DNA of 64,000 nucleotides from Afipia sp. (GTDB lineage: Bacteria > Pseudomonadota > Alphaproteobacteria > Rhizobiales > Xanthobacteraceae), in NCBI GenBank assembly GCA_024707075.1, contig JANQAK010000003.1:1054001-1118000 (forward strand), written 5' to 3'. Shown here in pieces: positions 27,609-36,426 of the stretch; the first letter of the stretch is position 1, and each line of letters starts with the position of its first letter. The position numbers were made by a program, and so were the translations under genes. Below the pieces are notes generated by a model. That model did no database searches. It was given only the letters and a program-made list of their open reading frames with translations, and was not told the origin of the DNA.

Positions 27609-28127
27609 TCAGCCGACTTTCAGATACGCAAAGCCCTTGGATTGCAGCGCGGCGACGGTGGCCACGCCCGACGGCACGAAGCTGATGAACGGCGCATCCT
27701 TCACCTTGCTCTTGTCGAGCTTCAGCCGCTGGAAGGTGATTTCGCACAGGTGAACCTTGAGGCCATTCTTTGCCAGCGCGGCCACGCGCTCGAACAAAGC
27801 CGGATCGATGATCTCATCCTTCCAGGGCGTTCCTTCCAGCGTGCTGAGGAAATACTTCACGGCAACGCTGTGCGCGATAATGACCAGTTGCAGGCCGAAG
27901 GGGTCCGCCCCGTAAGCCGAATAGTGATTGGAGATGTTGTTCAACGTCTGGGCGAAGCGCGCGTTGTCGCCATAGTCGCAATGATAGAGGCATGCGACGT
28001 CGCCCTCCTTCTTCAGATCGTTCATGGATAATGCCTGCGGCGCGGCGTTCGCCGATGCGGCGACAAGACCGCCGGCAGCTCCAACGATAAGGCTTCGCCG
28101 TGTGGTTGAAAGCGTCCGTTCTGTCAT
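27609..28127 (-). CDS. Periplasmic DsrE family protein
   Basis: A 172-residue DsrE-fold protein carrying a Tat-like leader (STTRRSLIVGAAGG). DsrE proteins handle protein-bound sulfane sulfur. C46 (ACLYHCDYGDNARF region, which also holds a second Cys) and a later Cys in VHLCEIT are candidates for persulfide binding. The start ATGA overlaps the stop of the small cytochrome gene upstream, so it is translationally coupled to the sox genes. A role in sulfur transfer in the periplasm fits the context; the partner is unknown. Confidence 0.82.
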   Translation of the reverse strand: MTERTLSTTRRSLIVGAAGGLVAASANAAPQALSMNDLKKEGDVACLYHCDYGDNARFAQTLNNISNHYSAYGADPFGLQLVIIAHSVAVKYFLSTLEGTPWKDEIIDPALFERVAALAKNGLKVHLCEITFQRLKLDKSKVKDAPFISFVPSGVATVAALQSKGFAYLKVG

Positions 28128-28459
28128 GACAATCCCGCCTTGTGAAAAATTGCGTTATTTCCTGCTGCCCAGAATGCCGCCGGGGCCTCACTATCCTCCT
28201 CCGGCAGCCACCCTGCAATCGTCTGCTTCACCGGATTATTCCTGCTTCCTGTTCTTGTCGCCGTTCAGCGCCGTAATGAGCTGTTCTCCGGCTATTTGAG
28301 GCATGGCCTGCGCAGCCTGCCTCAAGGAGCGATGGCAGTCGACGCATTCCGCCGACAGATGCTGTCCCAGTTCACGATCTCCCGCAACCGCATGATCGAA
28401 AGCAAACCTGCCGTCAGGACGAAAGGCAAAATGTTTCGCACTGGCGGCGTATGCGTCAC
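28124..28459 (-). pseudogene. Small cytochrome c between soxD and dsrE, two frameshifts
   Basis: A gene that a single-frame scan misses. A GTG start at 28459 overlaps the soxD stop (GTGA) and opens with a signal-peptide-like stretch (VRNILPFVLTAGLLS). After a one-base loss near 28389 the frame continues as AGDRELGQHLSAECVDCHRS with a CVDCH haem site, then AMPQIAGEQLITALNGDKNR. After an extra base near 28238 it continues as NPVKQTIAGWLPEEDS and ends at TGA 28126-28124, overlapping the dsrE start (ATGA). The restored length is about 111 residues. It resembles the cytochrome subunit of sulfide dehydrogenases (SoxE/FccA type), though no flavoprotein partner is nearby. Confidence 0.7.
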
Positions 28460-29160
28460 TCGACCTTCGGCCCGGATTTTCCGTCCGGCGTCACATCGAC
28501 CGACATGGCCCGGCCGGTCACCTTTGGCGCACTGCGGCAATCCTTCATGCACGGGTCTTTTTTCCAGAACTGCTTTTCGGCGGTTTCGCGATCGTCCTCG
28601 TAGAAGGCGGAGGCATTCGGCATCTTGATGGAGGTAAAGTTCTTCTCGTTCAATTCAAAATTCTCGTCCTTGATGATGTCGTTCATGCTGAGAAGGTAGG
28701 CCGTCAGAGCATAAACATCATCATTCGAAAGCGAGCGGGCATTGCCGAAAGGCATCGCCCGCTGGATGTAGTCGAACACCGTGGAGAGATCCGGCCAGAA
28801 CGAGCCGATAGTCTTGTCGGGCCGGTCCGCCTTCAGCGTCCCCGCGCCGCCTGCAAGCACCGGCCAGCGGCCGGCGCCCTCGCCAAATTCGCCATGACAC
28901 ACCGCGCATTGCGCCTGAAAAATCACGTCACCCCGCTTGGCGGTGCCCTTTCCAACCGGAAGGCCCTTGCCGTCCGGCCGCACATCGGTGTCCCACGCCT
29001 TGATTTCTTCCGGCAGCGCGATCCGCCCAAGTCCGAGCTTGGTGGAAGACTTCGCCGCATCATGGGCGGCAATTTGCTGCGCCGATGTCTGGGAGATCGC
29101 GAATGCCGCCGCGCTGCCGCACAGCAACGCGAGCCCGAGCAGCCTAACCAATCTCGACAT
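28456..29160 (-). CDS. soxD: SoxD, cytochrome subunit of sulfane dehydrogenase
   Basis: Haem subunit of SoxCD, which oxidises the SoxY-bound sulfane sulfur and removes six electrons. The 234-residue protein has a signal peptide (to about residue 27) and one haem site C85-AV-C88-H89. The family block GRWPVLAGGAGTLKADRPDKTIGSFWPDLSTVFDYIQRAMPFG follows. Only one CxxCH is present, unlike the diheme Paracoccus subunit. A C-terminal CMKDC pair may form a disulfide. ATG 29160 overlaps soxC by 17 bases; the GTG of the small cytochrome overlaps its stop. Confidence 0.93.
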   Translation of the reverse strand: MSRLVRLLGLALLCGSAAAFAISQTSAQQIAAHDAAKSSTKLGLGRIALPEEIKAWDTDVRPDGKGLPVGKGTAKRGDVIFQAQCAVCHGEFGEGAGRWPVLAGGAGTLKADRPDKTIGSFWPDLSTVFDYIQRAMPFGNARSLSNDDVYALTAYLLSMNDIIKDENFELNEKNFTSIKMPNASAFYEDDRETAEKQFWKKDPCMKDCRSAPKVTGRAMSVDVTPDGKSGPKVE

Positions 29161-30430
29161 TTTCAGTCTCCCCGGTCGAGCGCACCAGCCAGGTCTGAAT
29201 GCCGTTGTTGTGGTAGATCGAGTTGACACCGCGCACCTTGCGCAGTTCGTCCTTGGTCGGCTGCACATATCCGGTGGAATCCATGGCGCGGGACTGCACC
29301 ATCATCTCCTGACCGTTCCAGTCGAAGTCGACATAGAAACGCGCAAGGGATTTGTCGAACACCGGCCCGTCGATGCGCGCGGTCTGCCAGTTGCGGCCGC
29401 CGTCGAGCGAGACATCCACGCGCTTGATGCTGCCGCGTCCGGACCACGCCAGACCGCTCAACACGTTGCGGCCCTTGTGTTTCAGCGGCGCCTGCGGCGA
29501 CGGATTTGTCACCACCGATTTCGCATCCATGACGAAGGTATGCTTGCGCGAGCGGCCATCCGCCAGCAGGTCGGTGTACTTCGAGGTCTCTTCGCGGCTT
29601 TGCCACGGCTGGTCGCCGACCTCGATGCGGCGAATCCACTTCACCCACATATTACCTTCCCAGCCAGGAATCACCGCACGCAGCGGATAGCCTTGTTCGG
29701 GCCGCAGCGCTTCGCCGTTCATGGCGAAGGCGACCATGCAATCGTTCAAGGCTTTCTCGATCGGCACCGAGCGGTTCATCCCGGCGGCGTCCGCGCCTTC
29801 CAGCATCAGCCACTTCGCATTGGGCTTGAGGCCGGCTTCGTCAAGCAGCGTCTTCAGCGACACGCCGGTGTACATCAGATTGTGCAACATGCCGTGGGTG
29901 AACTGGCAGCCGTTGAGCTGCGCGCCGCGCCATTCCATGCCCGAGTTCGCCGCGCATTCAAGAAAGTAGACCTTGTTCACACGCGGCATGCGCTTGATGT
30001 CTTCCATCGTGAACACCAGCGGCCTGTCCACGAGGCCATTGATCATCAGCCGGTGATCGGCGGGATTGATCTCCGCGATGCCGCTGTGATGGCGCTCGAA
30101 GCACAGCCCGGACGGCGTGATGATGCCGTCGAGCTCGTGCAGCGGCGTGAAATTCACCGAGGATTCCGCCGAGGCCGTCAGCCACGACACGTCGCGGCGG
30201 ATCACGTTCTTCTCGAACTTCGAAGGCATGCCATAGGGATGCTTGTCGACGCCGTCGCCGAGGTAGCGATTCCAGTCCTGCACATCGGTGATGAGCGGAT
30301 CGGGCTTGGCGCCTTCAGCCGCAGCAGGCAGCGCGGACAATGCAGCGCCTGCACCGGCCAGACCGGCCGCGCTCAGGAAGCGGCGGCGATTGAAACGATC
30401 CGCTGACGGCTTTTTGCTCATGTCACTCAT
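29144..30430 (-). CDS. soxC: SoxC, molybdenum subunit of sulfane dehydrogenase
   Basis: Molybdopterin enzyme of the sulfite-oxidase family, 428 residues. A Tat leader (RFNRRRFLSAAG) exports it folded. The Mo-ligand Cys lies in FLECAANSGMEWRG, and the C-terminal dimerisation (Mo-co dimer) domain contains RNVLSGLAWSGRGSIKRVDVSLDGG. Together with SoxD it forms the heterotetramer that lets thiosulfate be oxidised fully to sulfate without free sulfur globules. ATG 30430 is preferred (AGAAGG 7 bases upstream); a second ATG at 30421 is possible. Confidence 0.95.
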   Translation of the reverse strand: MSDMSKKPSADRFNRRRFLSAAGLAGAGAALSALPAAAEGAKPDPLITDVQDWNRYLGDGVDKHPYGMPSKFEKNVIRRDVSWLTASAESSVNFTPLHELDGIITPSGLCFERHHSGIAEINPADHRLMINGLVDRPLVFTMEDIKRMPRVNKVYFLECAANSGMEWRGAQLNGCQFTHGMLHNLMYTGVSLKTLLDEAGLKPNAKWLMLEGADAAGMNRSVPIEKALNDCMVAFAMNGEALRPEQGYPLRAVIPGWEGNMWVKWIRRIEVGDQPWQSREETSKYTDLLADGRSRKHTFVMDAKSVVTNPSPQAPLKHKGRNVLSGLAWSGRGSIKRVDVSLDGGRNWQTARIDGPVFDKSLARFYVDFDWNGQEMMVQSRAMDSTGYVQPTKDELRKVRGVNSIYHNNGIQTWLVRSTGETENVEIG

Positions 30431-30517
30431 GGGGACACCTTCTGGGGCACCTGCATCTTTATTTATCCAGATACGTGAATATGTTGGCCGCAATTCTTTC
30501 TACGAATGCCGCTGCGA

Positions 30518-32215
30518 TCAGGCTCCCGTCACCTTCACGGCCGTGTTCGGCTCGACCTTCACGGTGCCGCGCTTGCCCACGTGGGCCGCGACCACATCCC
30601 AGATCGGCGGGCCTTGCGTGTTTTCGTTGACGCTCGCCCAGCCCGCGACGGTGTAGGTTTTCGCCGCCTCGATAGGCTTGCCGGATTTCAGATGCGTCAG
30701 GCCGGAGATGCGCGATCCCATCGGCTTGGAAATGTCGATCGAATAGCCCATGCCGCCGATGCGGACCATGTCGCCACCGCCCTGAAAATACGGATCGGGA
30801 TGGAAGATGTTGTCGGCGACGTCCTCCAGCACTTCTTTCAGTTGCGCGCCGGTCATCTGGTTGCGGTAGCAGTTCGGATAGGTGATCGCGGTGGCGTTGG
30901 TGACGTCTTCCCATGTGATCGGGCTGTCCGGAAGCAGCGTGCCGCCCCAGCGGAAGCCCGGCGACAGCGCGATCTCGGAATCGCGCTCCGACAGCATCGC
31001 GTCGCAGATCAGATCGTCGAAGGTGCCGTTGAAGTTGCCGCGCCGGTACAGCAGCGAATCCGTCCTGCCGATGGTCCGCGCGAGATCCTTGGCGAACGGC
31101 GCCCTCACCTTCTCCACCAGCGCGGTCATCGATGCGTCAGGCTTGATGGCGTCGGAGAACACCGGCATCAATTTGAAGCGGACGCCGGCAACCTTCTTGT
31201 CTTTCACGTCGAGATCGAGCCGCGACAGGAACTTGCCGTGCGATCCGGTCGCCACCAGCACCGTGTCGCCGACGCGAACGAGGCCCGGCATCGCGTCATG
31301 GGTGTGCGCGGTCAAAATGACGTCGATGCCCTTGACCCGGCTCGCGAGCTTGCGGTCAACATCGAAACCATCGTGCGAGAGCAGCACGACGATCTCCGCG
31401 CCCTCGGCGCGCGCCTCGTCGACCTGCTTCTGCATGTCCTCCTCGCGGATGCCGAATTCCCATTTCGGAAACATCCAGCGCGGATTGGCCACCGCCGTGC
31501 GCGGCAAGGCCTGTCCGATCACGGCGATCTTGGCGCCGCCGCGCTCGAACATCTTGCGCGCCTCGAACACCGGCTCCTGCCATTCGTTGTCGCGGATGTT
31601 CTGCGCGAGAAACGCGAACGACGCCTTGTCGGCGATTTCCTTGACGCGCTCGGCGCCGTAGGTGAACTCCCAATGGCCGACCATGGCGTCGACCTTCAGC
31701 GCCGACATGACGTCCACCATATCCTGCGCCTTGGTCTGGAGCGAACTCCAGCTTCCCTGCCAGCTATCGCCGCCGTCGAGCAGCAGCACCTTGTCCTCGC
31801 CGCGCTCCGCGCGCACCGCGCCGATCAGCGCGGCGACGCGATCCATGCCGCCCATCCGGCCGTAGTTGCGCGCCAGCGACACGAAGTCATCCGCGGTCAG
31901 CGCGTAGGCATCCGCCGACCCGGTGGCGACGTTGAAATATTTCCTGAACTCCGCGTCGGTGAGATGCGGCGGCAATCCGCGCACCTCGCCGACGCCGAGA
32001 TTGACCGACGGCTCGCGGAAATACAGCGGCATCAGTTGCGCGTGGGTGTCGGCGATATAGAGGATCGTCACGGTGCCGAGCGGATCGAACCGCGTGATGT
32101 CGGCCTGGGTCAGGCGCTGCTGGGCCGCGACCTGGCCGAGCGGGCCAAGTCCGCTTCCGATCGTCAGCGCGGACGCAGCTGCGGTCGCTTGCAGGAAATC
32201 CCGCCTCGATATCAT
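30518..32215 (-). CDS. soxB: SoxB, thiosulfohydrolase
   Basis: Releases sulfate from the terminal sulfone on the SoxY cysteine using a di-manganese centre. The 565-residue protein has a Tat leader (ISRRDFLQATAAAS). Metallophosphatase motifs in order: ADTHAQ, DGGDSWQGS, GHWEFTYG, LLSHDGF and TAHTHDAMPG. The 5'-nucleotidase-type C-terminal domain follows (PFAKDLARTIGRTDSLLYRR, FNGTFDDLICDAML). In the soxY-Z-B-C-D order on the minus strand; a 78-base gap separates it from soxZ. Confidence 0.96.
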   Translation of the reverse strand: MISRRDFLQATAAASALTIGSGLGPLGQVAAQQRLTQADITRFDPLGTVTILYIADTHAQLMPLYFREPSVNLGVGEVRGLPPHLTDAEFRKYFNVATGSADAYALTADDFVSLARNYGRMGGMDRVAALIGAVRAERGEDKVLLLDGGDSWQGSWSSLQTKAQDMVDVMSALKVDAMVGHWEFTYGAERVKEIADKASFAFLAQNIRDNEWQEPVFEARKMFERGGAKIAVIGQALPRTAVANPRWMFPKWEFGIREEDMQKQVDEARAEGAEIVVLLSHDGFDVDRKLASRVKGIDVILTAHTHDAMPGLVRVGDTVLVATGSHGKFLSRLDLDVKDKKVAGVRFKLMPVFSDAIKPDASMTALVEKVRAPFAKDLARTIGRTDSLLYRRGNFNGTFDDLICDAMLSERDSEIALSPGFRWGGTLLPDSPITWEDVTNATAITYPNCYRNQMTGAQLKEVLEDVADNIFHPDPYFQGGGDMVRIGGMGYSIDISKPMGSRISGLTHLKSGKPIEAAKTYTVAGWASVNENTQGPPIWDVVAAHVGKRGTVKVEPNTAVKVTGA

Positions 32216-32293
32216 GGTCCACCCCTGGTCCCTTCACGCGAAAGGACGATTTTCAGAAACTTTGCGCTCGCGCGGAAACTCCGCGCGACAAGA

Positions 32294-32623
32294 TCAGCCG
32301 ACGGTCAGCTTGTTCTTCGCGGTGTATTCCGAGCCGTCGTCATCCTTCCAGGTGAAGGTGAATTCGCCGGTCTCGGCCGCCTTGTAGAAAAACGACTGAT
32401 ACGGATTGGCCGAGATCGCCGGATTCCAGTCGGCCTCGAACACCGGCTTGCCGTTGAACGCCGCCGTGAACTTGTTGATGATCTTGCGCGGCACAACCTT
32501 GCCGGACGAATCCTTGCGCTGGCCCGATTCCATCTCGTGCGAGATGAGGGTCTTGATCTCGATCATTTCGCCGGGCTTCGCCGTGGCAGGAACGCGAACG
32601 CGCGGTGTAGGTGCTGTGGCCAT
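32294..32623 (-). CDS. soxZ: SoxZ, sulfur carrier partner
   Basis: A 109-residue immunoglobulin-like beta-sandwich protein without a signal peptide. It is exported bound to SoxY, which carries the leader. It presents RVRVPATAKPGEMIEIKTLISHEMESG and ends WKDDDGSEYTAKNKLTVG, both standard for SoxZ. With SoxY it forms the carrier on which all sulfur intermediates ride. The gene follows soxY after 48 bases. Confidence 0.95.
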   Translation of the reverse strand: MATAPTPRVRVPATAKPGEMIEIKTLISHEMESGQRKDSSGKVVPRKIINKFTAAFNGKPVFEADWNPAISANPYQSFFYKAAETGEFTFTWKDDDGSEYTAKNKLTVG

Positions 32624-32671
32624 GGGAAAATTCCTCGCCTGAATTGTTTTTCTTTGTCGAAGCCGCTCCGA

Positions 32672-33136
32672 TCAGCCGCCGCAGCCGCCGATGGTGACCT
32701 TGATGTTCGCCTTCGCCATATGGAGCTGGCCGTTCGACATTTCCGCGATGCAGATGATGTTCTGCGTCTGCGCGAGACGCATGCGCGTCGATGCGGAGGC
32801 CTTGCCGCAGGCCGGCGTGAACTTGTAGCTGACGACGCCGGGGAGCGGATTGCCGTCCGCGAACACATGCACGGCCTTCACATAATCCTGTTCGGTCATC
32901 GGGCTTTCGACCTCGACATTGATCGGAACGACGAGACCGTTCTCGGCGATCTCGGGCACGTCGAGCTTGATCTTGCCGCTCTCGAGTTTCTTGTCGCCAT
33001 AGAGTTTCTTGATTTCGGCGGCGACGGCGGCCTCGTCCGCAAATACCATTTTCGGCGCGAGAAATGCTGCAAGGCCTGCGATTGCTGCAAGCGCGAGAGT
33101 TTCGCGACGGGTTGTTTCAACCGGCTTCATAATCAT
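32672..33136 (-). CDS. soxY: SoxY, sulfur-carrying subunit
   Basis: A 154-residue periplasmic protein whose C-terminal swinging arm ends in GGCGG. Its cysteine, third from the end, is the covalent carrier of thiosulfate-derived sulfur. A Tat-like leader (ETTRRETLALAAIAG) occupies the first 30 or so residues. GGAGG stands 8 bases before ATG 33136, which decides this start over the in-frame ATG 6 bases later and over the longer open frame. First gene of soxYZBCD, divergent from soxAX. Confidence 0.96.
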   Translation of the reverse strand: MIMKPVETTRRETLALAAIAGLAAFLAPKMVFADEAAVAAEIKKLYGDKKLESGKIKLDVPEIAENGLVVPINVEVESPMTEQDYVKAVHVFADGNPLPGVVSYKFTPACGKASASTRMRLAQTQNIICIAEMSNGQLHMAKANIKVTIGGCGG

Positions 33137-33169
33137 TGATCGTTCCTCCAGCGGGAGTCTTTTGCATCC

Positions 33170-33252
33170 CTTGACGATAGTATCGCTTGACGATGCCAAG
33201 TCTGATCTATCATGATCCGCACACATCATTATATTCTTTTTTCTGAATGTAA
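33170..33252. promoter_or_regulatory. soxY/soxA control region
   Basis: Two features stand in the divergent gap. One is ATTC-N8-GAAT at 33233-33248, extended to TTATATTC...GAATGTAA (33229-33252). The other is a direct repeat CTTGACGAT at 33170 and 33186, 16 bases apart. The ATTC-N8-GAAT pattern also occurs upstream of the second YeeE/YedE gene at 41737 and is what I recall for SqrR, a relative of the SoxR encoded at 38.4 kb. Confidence 0.55.
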
Positions 33253-33317
33253 AGATAGTTCGGACCAATCCGGAAAGCCGCAAGGGCCCGCATAGACGGC
33301 CTGACGGGGGAGGACAC

Positions 33318-34145
33318 ATGATGAGACAGGCCGCAATTCGGTCGGCAATCGCCTTTGCCATTATTATTTGTGCGTCGGGGACCGCCGTTCGCGCGCAGGA
33401 CGCGAGTGAAAAGGAAATCGAGCGCTATCGCGCGATGATCTCCGATCCCATGTCGAATCCGGGTTTTCTCGCGGTCGATCGCGGCGAAGTGCTCTGGAGT
33501 GAAAAGCGCGGCACCAAGAACGTCTCGCTTGAAGGCTGCGATCTCGGTCAGGGCGCGGGCAAGATCGAAGGTGCCTTCGCCAAGATGCCGCGCTATTTCG
33601 CAGACGCCGACAAGGTCATGGACCTCGAGCAGCGCCTGCTGTGGTGCATGCAGAATATCCAGGGCCTCGACACCAAGGATGTCGTCGCCCGCCGATTCTC
33701 CGGCCCGGGCCGCGCCTCCGACATGGAAGATCTCGTCGCCTATATCGCCAACAAGTCGAGCGGCATGAAGATCGATATTCCGCTCAGTCATCCGAAAGAA
33801 CAGGAAATGGCTGCCGTCGGCGAAGCGCTGTTCTATCGGCGCGGCGGCGTGAACGATTTCTCCTGCTCGACCTGCCATGCCGACGAAGGCAAGCGCATCC
33901 GGCTGCAAGGCCTGCCCGACCTGTCGAAGCCCGGCAAGCAGCCGCAGGAAACCATGGGCGGCTGGCCGACCTATCGCGTCTCGCAGGGCGCACTGCGCAC
34001 AATGCAGCATCGCCTGTGGGACTGTTACCGGCAGCAACGCTGGCCGGTTCCGGCCTACGGTTCGGACGCGCTCACCGCGCTGACCGTGTTCCTGCAAAAG
34101 CAGGCGGCCGGCGGCGAGATCAACGTCCCGTCGATCAAGCGTTGA
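33318..34145 (+). CDS. soxA: SoxA, catalytic cytochrome of SoxAX
   Basis: Links thiosulfate oxidatively to the SoxY cysteine. The 275-residue protein has a signal peptide (to about residue 26), a degenerate N-terminal haem domain whose C74 and C110 replace the haem, and one functional haem site, C183-ST-C186-H187. The active-site haem ligand C236 in DCYRQQRWP is the cysteine that becomes a persulfide. It is thus the monohaem-type SoxA. It is divergent from soxY and soxX follows 14 bases later. Confidence 0.95.
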   Translation: MMRQAAIRSAIAFAIIICASGTAVRAQDASEKEIERYRAMISDPMSNPGFLAVDRGEVLWSEKRGTKNVSLEGCDLGQGAGKIEGAFAKMPRYFADADKVMDLEQRLLWCMQNIQGLDTKDVVARRFSGPGRASDMEDLVAYIANKSSGMKIDIPLSHPKEQEMAAVGEALFYRRGGVNDFSCSTCHADEGKRIRLQGLPDLSKPGKQPQETMGGWPTYRVSQGALRTMQHRLWDCYRQQRWPVPAYGSDALTALTVFLQKQAAGGEINVPSIKR

Positions 34146-34159
34146 GAGAGGAGCGCATT

Positions 34160-34792
34160 ATGACAACATCTTTGAAAATCGCCGCGCTGGCTCTCGCCGC
34201 AAGCCTCGCCGCCTTCCCCCTCACCGCCTCCGCGCAGACCGCGCCGAAGACAGTGGACCCCGCCATCGTCGATGCTTACGTCAAGTCGACTTTCGGCAGC
34301 GCACCGCAGGAATGGCAGGAGCGCATCGTTCCCGACGAGACGCTGAAGGTCTGCAATAAATATCACAACAACGTGCCGTCGGCGGAAGCCGATGCCATCA
34401 CCAGGCGCGAGCTTGCGAAGGTGGTTTATCCCGCCGATGGAAACTTCCTCGGCGACTGGAAGTCAGGCGCCAAGATCGCGAACAACGGCCGCGGCGGCCA
34501 GTTCTCCGATCCGCCGGGCACGGTCGCGGGCGGCAACTGCTACGCCTGCCACCAGATGGAGCGAAAGGAAGTCTCCTTCGGCACGCTCGGCCCGAGCCTC
34601 ACCAACTACGGCAAGGACCGCAAGTTCGCTCCGGAAGAAGCCAAGATGGCCTACACGAAGATCTTCGATTCGCAGGCTGTGTTTGCATGCTCCAACATGC
34701 CGCGCTTCGGCGCGAACAAGGTGCTCAGCGAACAGCAGATCAAGGATATCATTGCGTTCCTGTTCGATCCGGAGTCGCCGGTCAACAAGTAG
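34160..34792 (+). CDS. soxX: SoxX, cytochrome subunit of SoxAX
   Basis: Receives the two electrons released by SoxA. The 210-residue protein starts at ATG 34160 (GAGAGGAG about 6 bases upstream); the longer open frame belongs to the soxA region in another phase. A signal peptide ends after TASAQ (residue 26). The haem site is C127-YA-C130-H131 and M180 (CSNMPRFG) is the likely second axial ligand. The N-terminal extension of about 80 residues is longer than the minimal SoxX of Paracoccus. Confidence 0.95.
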   Translation: MTTSLKIAALALAASLAAFPLTASAQTAPKTVDPAIVDAYVKSTFGSAPQEWQERIVPDETLKVCNKYHNNVPSAEADAITRRELAKVVYPADGNFLGDWKSGAKIANNGRGGQFSDPPGTVAGGNCYACHQMERKEVSFGTLGPSLTNYGKDRKFAPEEAKMAYTKIFDSQAVFACSNMPRFGANKVLSEQQIKDIIAFLFDPESPVNK

Positions 34793-34833
34793 AGTCAGTC
34801 AGCGGCTGTTTCATCCGGGCCGATCGGCCCAAT

Positions 34834-34956
34834 CCTCATCCTGAGGAGCGCGCTCTTCGCGCGCGTCTCGAAGGATGAGGGTGATCGAAGAGGCGGTTTC
34901 AACATACGCCTCATGGTTCGAGACGGCGTGGGAGATGCGCCTCCTCACCATGAGGC
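34834..34956. repeat. Dispersed repeat after soxX, family D
   Basis: CCTCATCCTGAGGAGCGCG, CTCGAAGGATGAGG, CCTCATGGTTCGAGACGGCG and CCTCCTCACCATGAGG form two nested hairpins. This pattern is common between genes in Bradyrhizobium-like genomes as I remember. It separates soxX from the haem-binding-protein gene. Confidence 0.7.
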
Positions 34957-34995
34957 TTCAGGCACTCAATGTTGCCTGGTCGAGGAGGTTAAAGA

Positions 34996-35493
34996 ATGAG
35001 AATACCAAACCTGCTGGCGCTATCGGCCGTCTGCACCCTCGCCTCGGCACCGGTTCATGCGCAGGACGCGACCGTGACCTACAAGTCGCTCAGTCCCGAA
35101 CTCGCACAGGAGGCTGCGAAGGCGGCGCTGGCCGATTGCCGGACACGCGGCTATCAAGTGTCGGTCGCTGTGGTGGATCGCTTCGGCACGCCGCAGGTGA
35201 TGCTGCGTGATCGCTTCGCGGGAGCGCACACGCCGCCCACCGCGACCGGCAAGGCATGGACCGCCGTCAGCTTCCGCAGCAGCACGAGCGACCTGAACGC
35301 ATCGACTCAGGCACCTGCGATGCAGGGCCTGCGCAATCTGCCGAACGTCGTCATCATCGGCGGCGGCGTCATGATCGAAGCAGGCGGCTCGCTGCTCGGC
35401 GCCATCGGCGTCTCCGGCGCGCCGGGCGGTGACGCGGACGAAGCCTGCGCCAAGGCCGGCATCGCCGCGGTCAAGGACAAGCTGGATTTTTGA
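34996..35493 (+). CDS. GlcG/HbpS family haem-binding protein, exported
   Basis: A 165-residue protein with a signal peptide (to about residue 22, APVHAQ) and one GlcG/HbpS domain: LAQEAAKAALADCRTRGYQVSVAVVDRFGTPQVMLRD and a C-terminal glycine-rich LLGAIGVSGAPGGDADEACAKAG. Members bind haem or act as redox sensors. AGGAGG 7 bases before ATG 34996 gives it a strong start. It stands on the soxAX strand after a repeat element, so it may serve haem handling for the sox cytochromes; that is inference. Confidence 0.85.
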   Translation: MRIPNLLALSAVCTLASAPVHAQDATVTYKSLSPELAQEAAKAALADCRTRGYQVSVAVVDRFGTPQVMLRDRFAGAHTPPTATGKAWTAVSFRSSTSDLNASTQAPAMQGLRNLPNVVIIGGGVMIEAGGSLLGAIGVSGAPGGDADEACAKAGIAAVKDKLDF

Positions 35494-35520
35494 ACGCAGC
35501 AAATGTTGCCGCGATCCCGT

Positions 35521-35632
35521 GCCCCGGACGCAGCGCATCACGAAAGTGGTGCGCTGCTGAGCCGGGGCCGTTGCGCATCGGATCTGTAATGGTCCCGGTT
35601 CTGCGAAGCAGCGCTGCATCGCGCCCGGGACA
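35521..35632. repeat. Dispersed intergenic repeat, family C copy 2
   Basis: GCCCCGGACGCAGCGCATCA through CGCTGCATCGCGCCCGGGAC, including GCTGAGCCGGGGCCG and GGTCCCGGTTC. It matches 22754-22872 along its length with scattered changes. Confidence 0.75.
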
Positions 35633-35766
35633 AGTCAGCAAGCGTAGCCCGGATGGAGCGCGGCGCGATCCGGCGCATGTCCAGCGGTGTTTATCCCGGA
35701 TTTCGCTGTGCTCCGGAGTGATTTCTCGTTTCGTCATCGTGGAGAGTTCGTCATCCTGGAGAGTTC

Positions 35767-35869
35767 GTCATTCCGGGACGCGCCCTCTTGGGCGCGGGCC
35801 CGGAATCCACTCTTCCTGCCGCCATGGATTCCGGGTTCGCTCGCGAAGATGCTCGCGCCCCGGAATGAC
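35767..35869. repeat. Inverted-repeat element, family E copy 1
   Basis: Bounded by GTCATTCCGGG and CCCGGAATGAC (arms exact over 10 or more bases), with an internal GGGCGCGGGCCCGGAATCCA and TGGATTCCGGGTTCGCTCGC. The second copy is at 36427-36531. Confidence 0.8.
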
Positions 35870-35889
35870 GGTGGACGATCCGGCGTGAC

Positions 35890-36400
35890 GACTCCTGCAA
35901 CATTTCGTGATGGGGATACGAATCCCCGCGCTCCAGATCGGCCTTACGTTCGGCATGTCCTGTTCGTGAGGGGCGCTTCTCGAGGGCGCTTGTTAAGCGG
36001 AGCAGGATGCGGCGCCTGCGCGTGTGTTTCGCAAACACCACGCCCGGGAGGCTGGGGTCACCGTCCGGGCCAACTACGTGGCTCTGCCGTCAGCGGCTGG
36101 ACGAGGACAGGATGAAGGCGGGGAAATCCCGCCGGATCAGGGCGCGCCGCGCCCGTCCTGACCCGGAAGTACGGTCCTCTCGCCCAAAATCGCCGCAATG
36201 GAGCGCCGTGAGGCGACGCGCTTCCGGAGAACCATTCGCCTCGCAAGCGGATGCCGGAAGCGAGACACCACATTTGCGCCTCGCGGCGCTCCATGCCCCT
36301 CATGTTTCGAGGGGTGACACTGAAAGCCCAACTCGCGCGGCACGCGGGAACGAATGCGCATGCGTGAATGAACGTGGCTGTTTGAAATTTGAATCGGAAC
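35890..36400. other. 500-base element resembling a recurrent Bradyrhizobiaceae sequence
   Basis: A segment with CGTGTGTTTCGCAAACACC, CACCGTCCGGGCCAACTACG, GGCGGGGAAATCCCGCC, CCTCTCGCCC and TTTCGAGGGGTGACACTGAA. I remember near-identical stretches recurring in Bradyrhizobium-type genomes, often annotated as hypothetical proteins. The small hairpins (GGCGGGGAAATCCCGCC) and lack of a conserved frame suggest non-coding repeat DNA. Confidence 0.5.
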
Positions 36401-36426
36401 CGGTGCATCGCAAGTGCTTACACCAC

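Noticed and set aside
30506-33139. 877-codon open frame opposite soxB, soxZ and soxY
   Set aside because: Crosses several genes on the other strand that are certain; no domain or ribosome site.
33641-34159. Upstream extension of the soxX open frame
   Set aside because: Runs through soxA in another phase; ATG 34160 has a ribosome site and a signal peptide follows.
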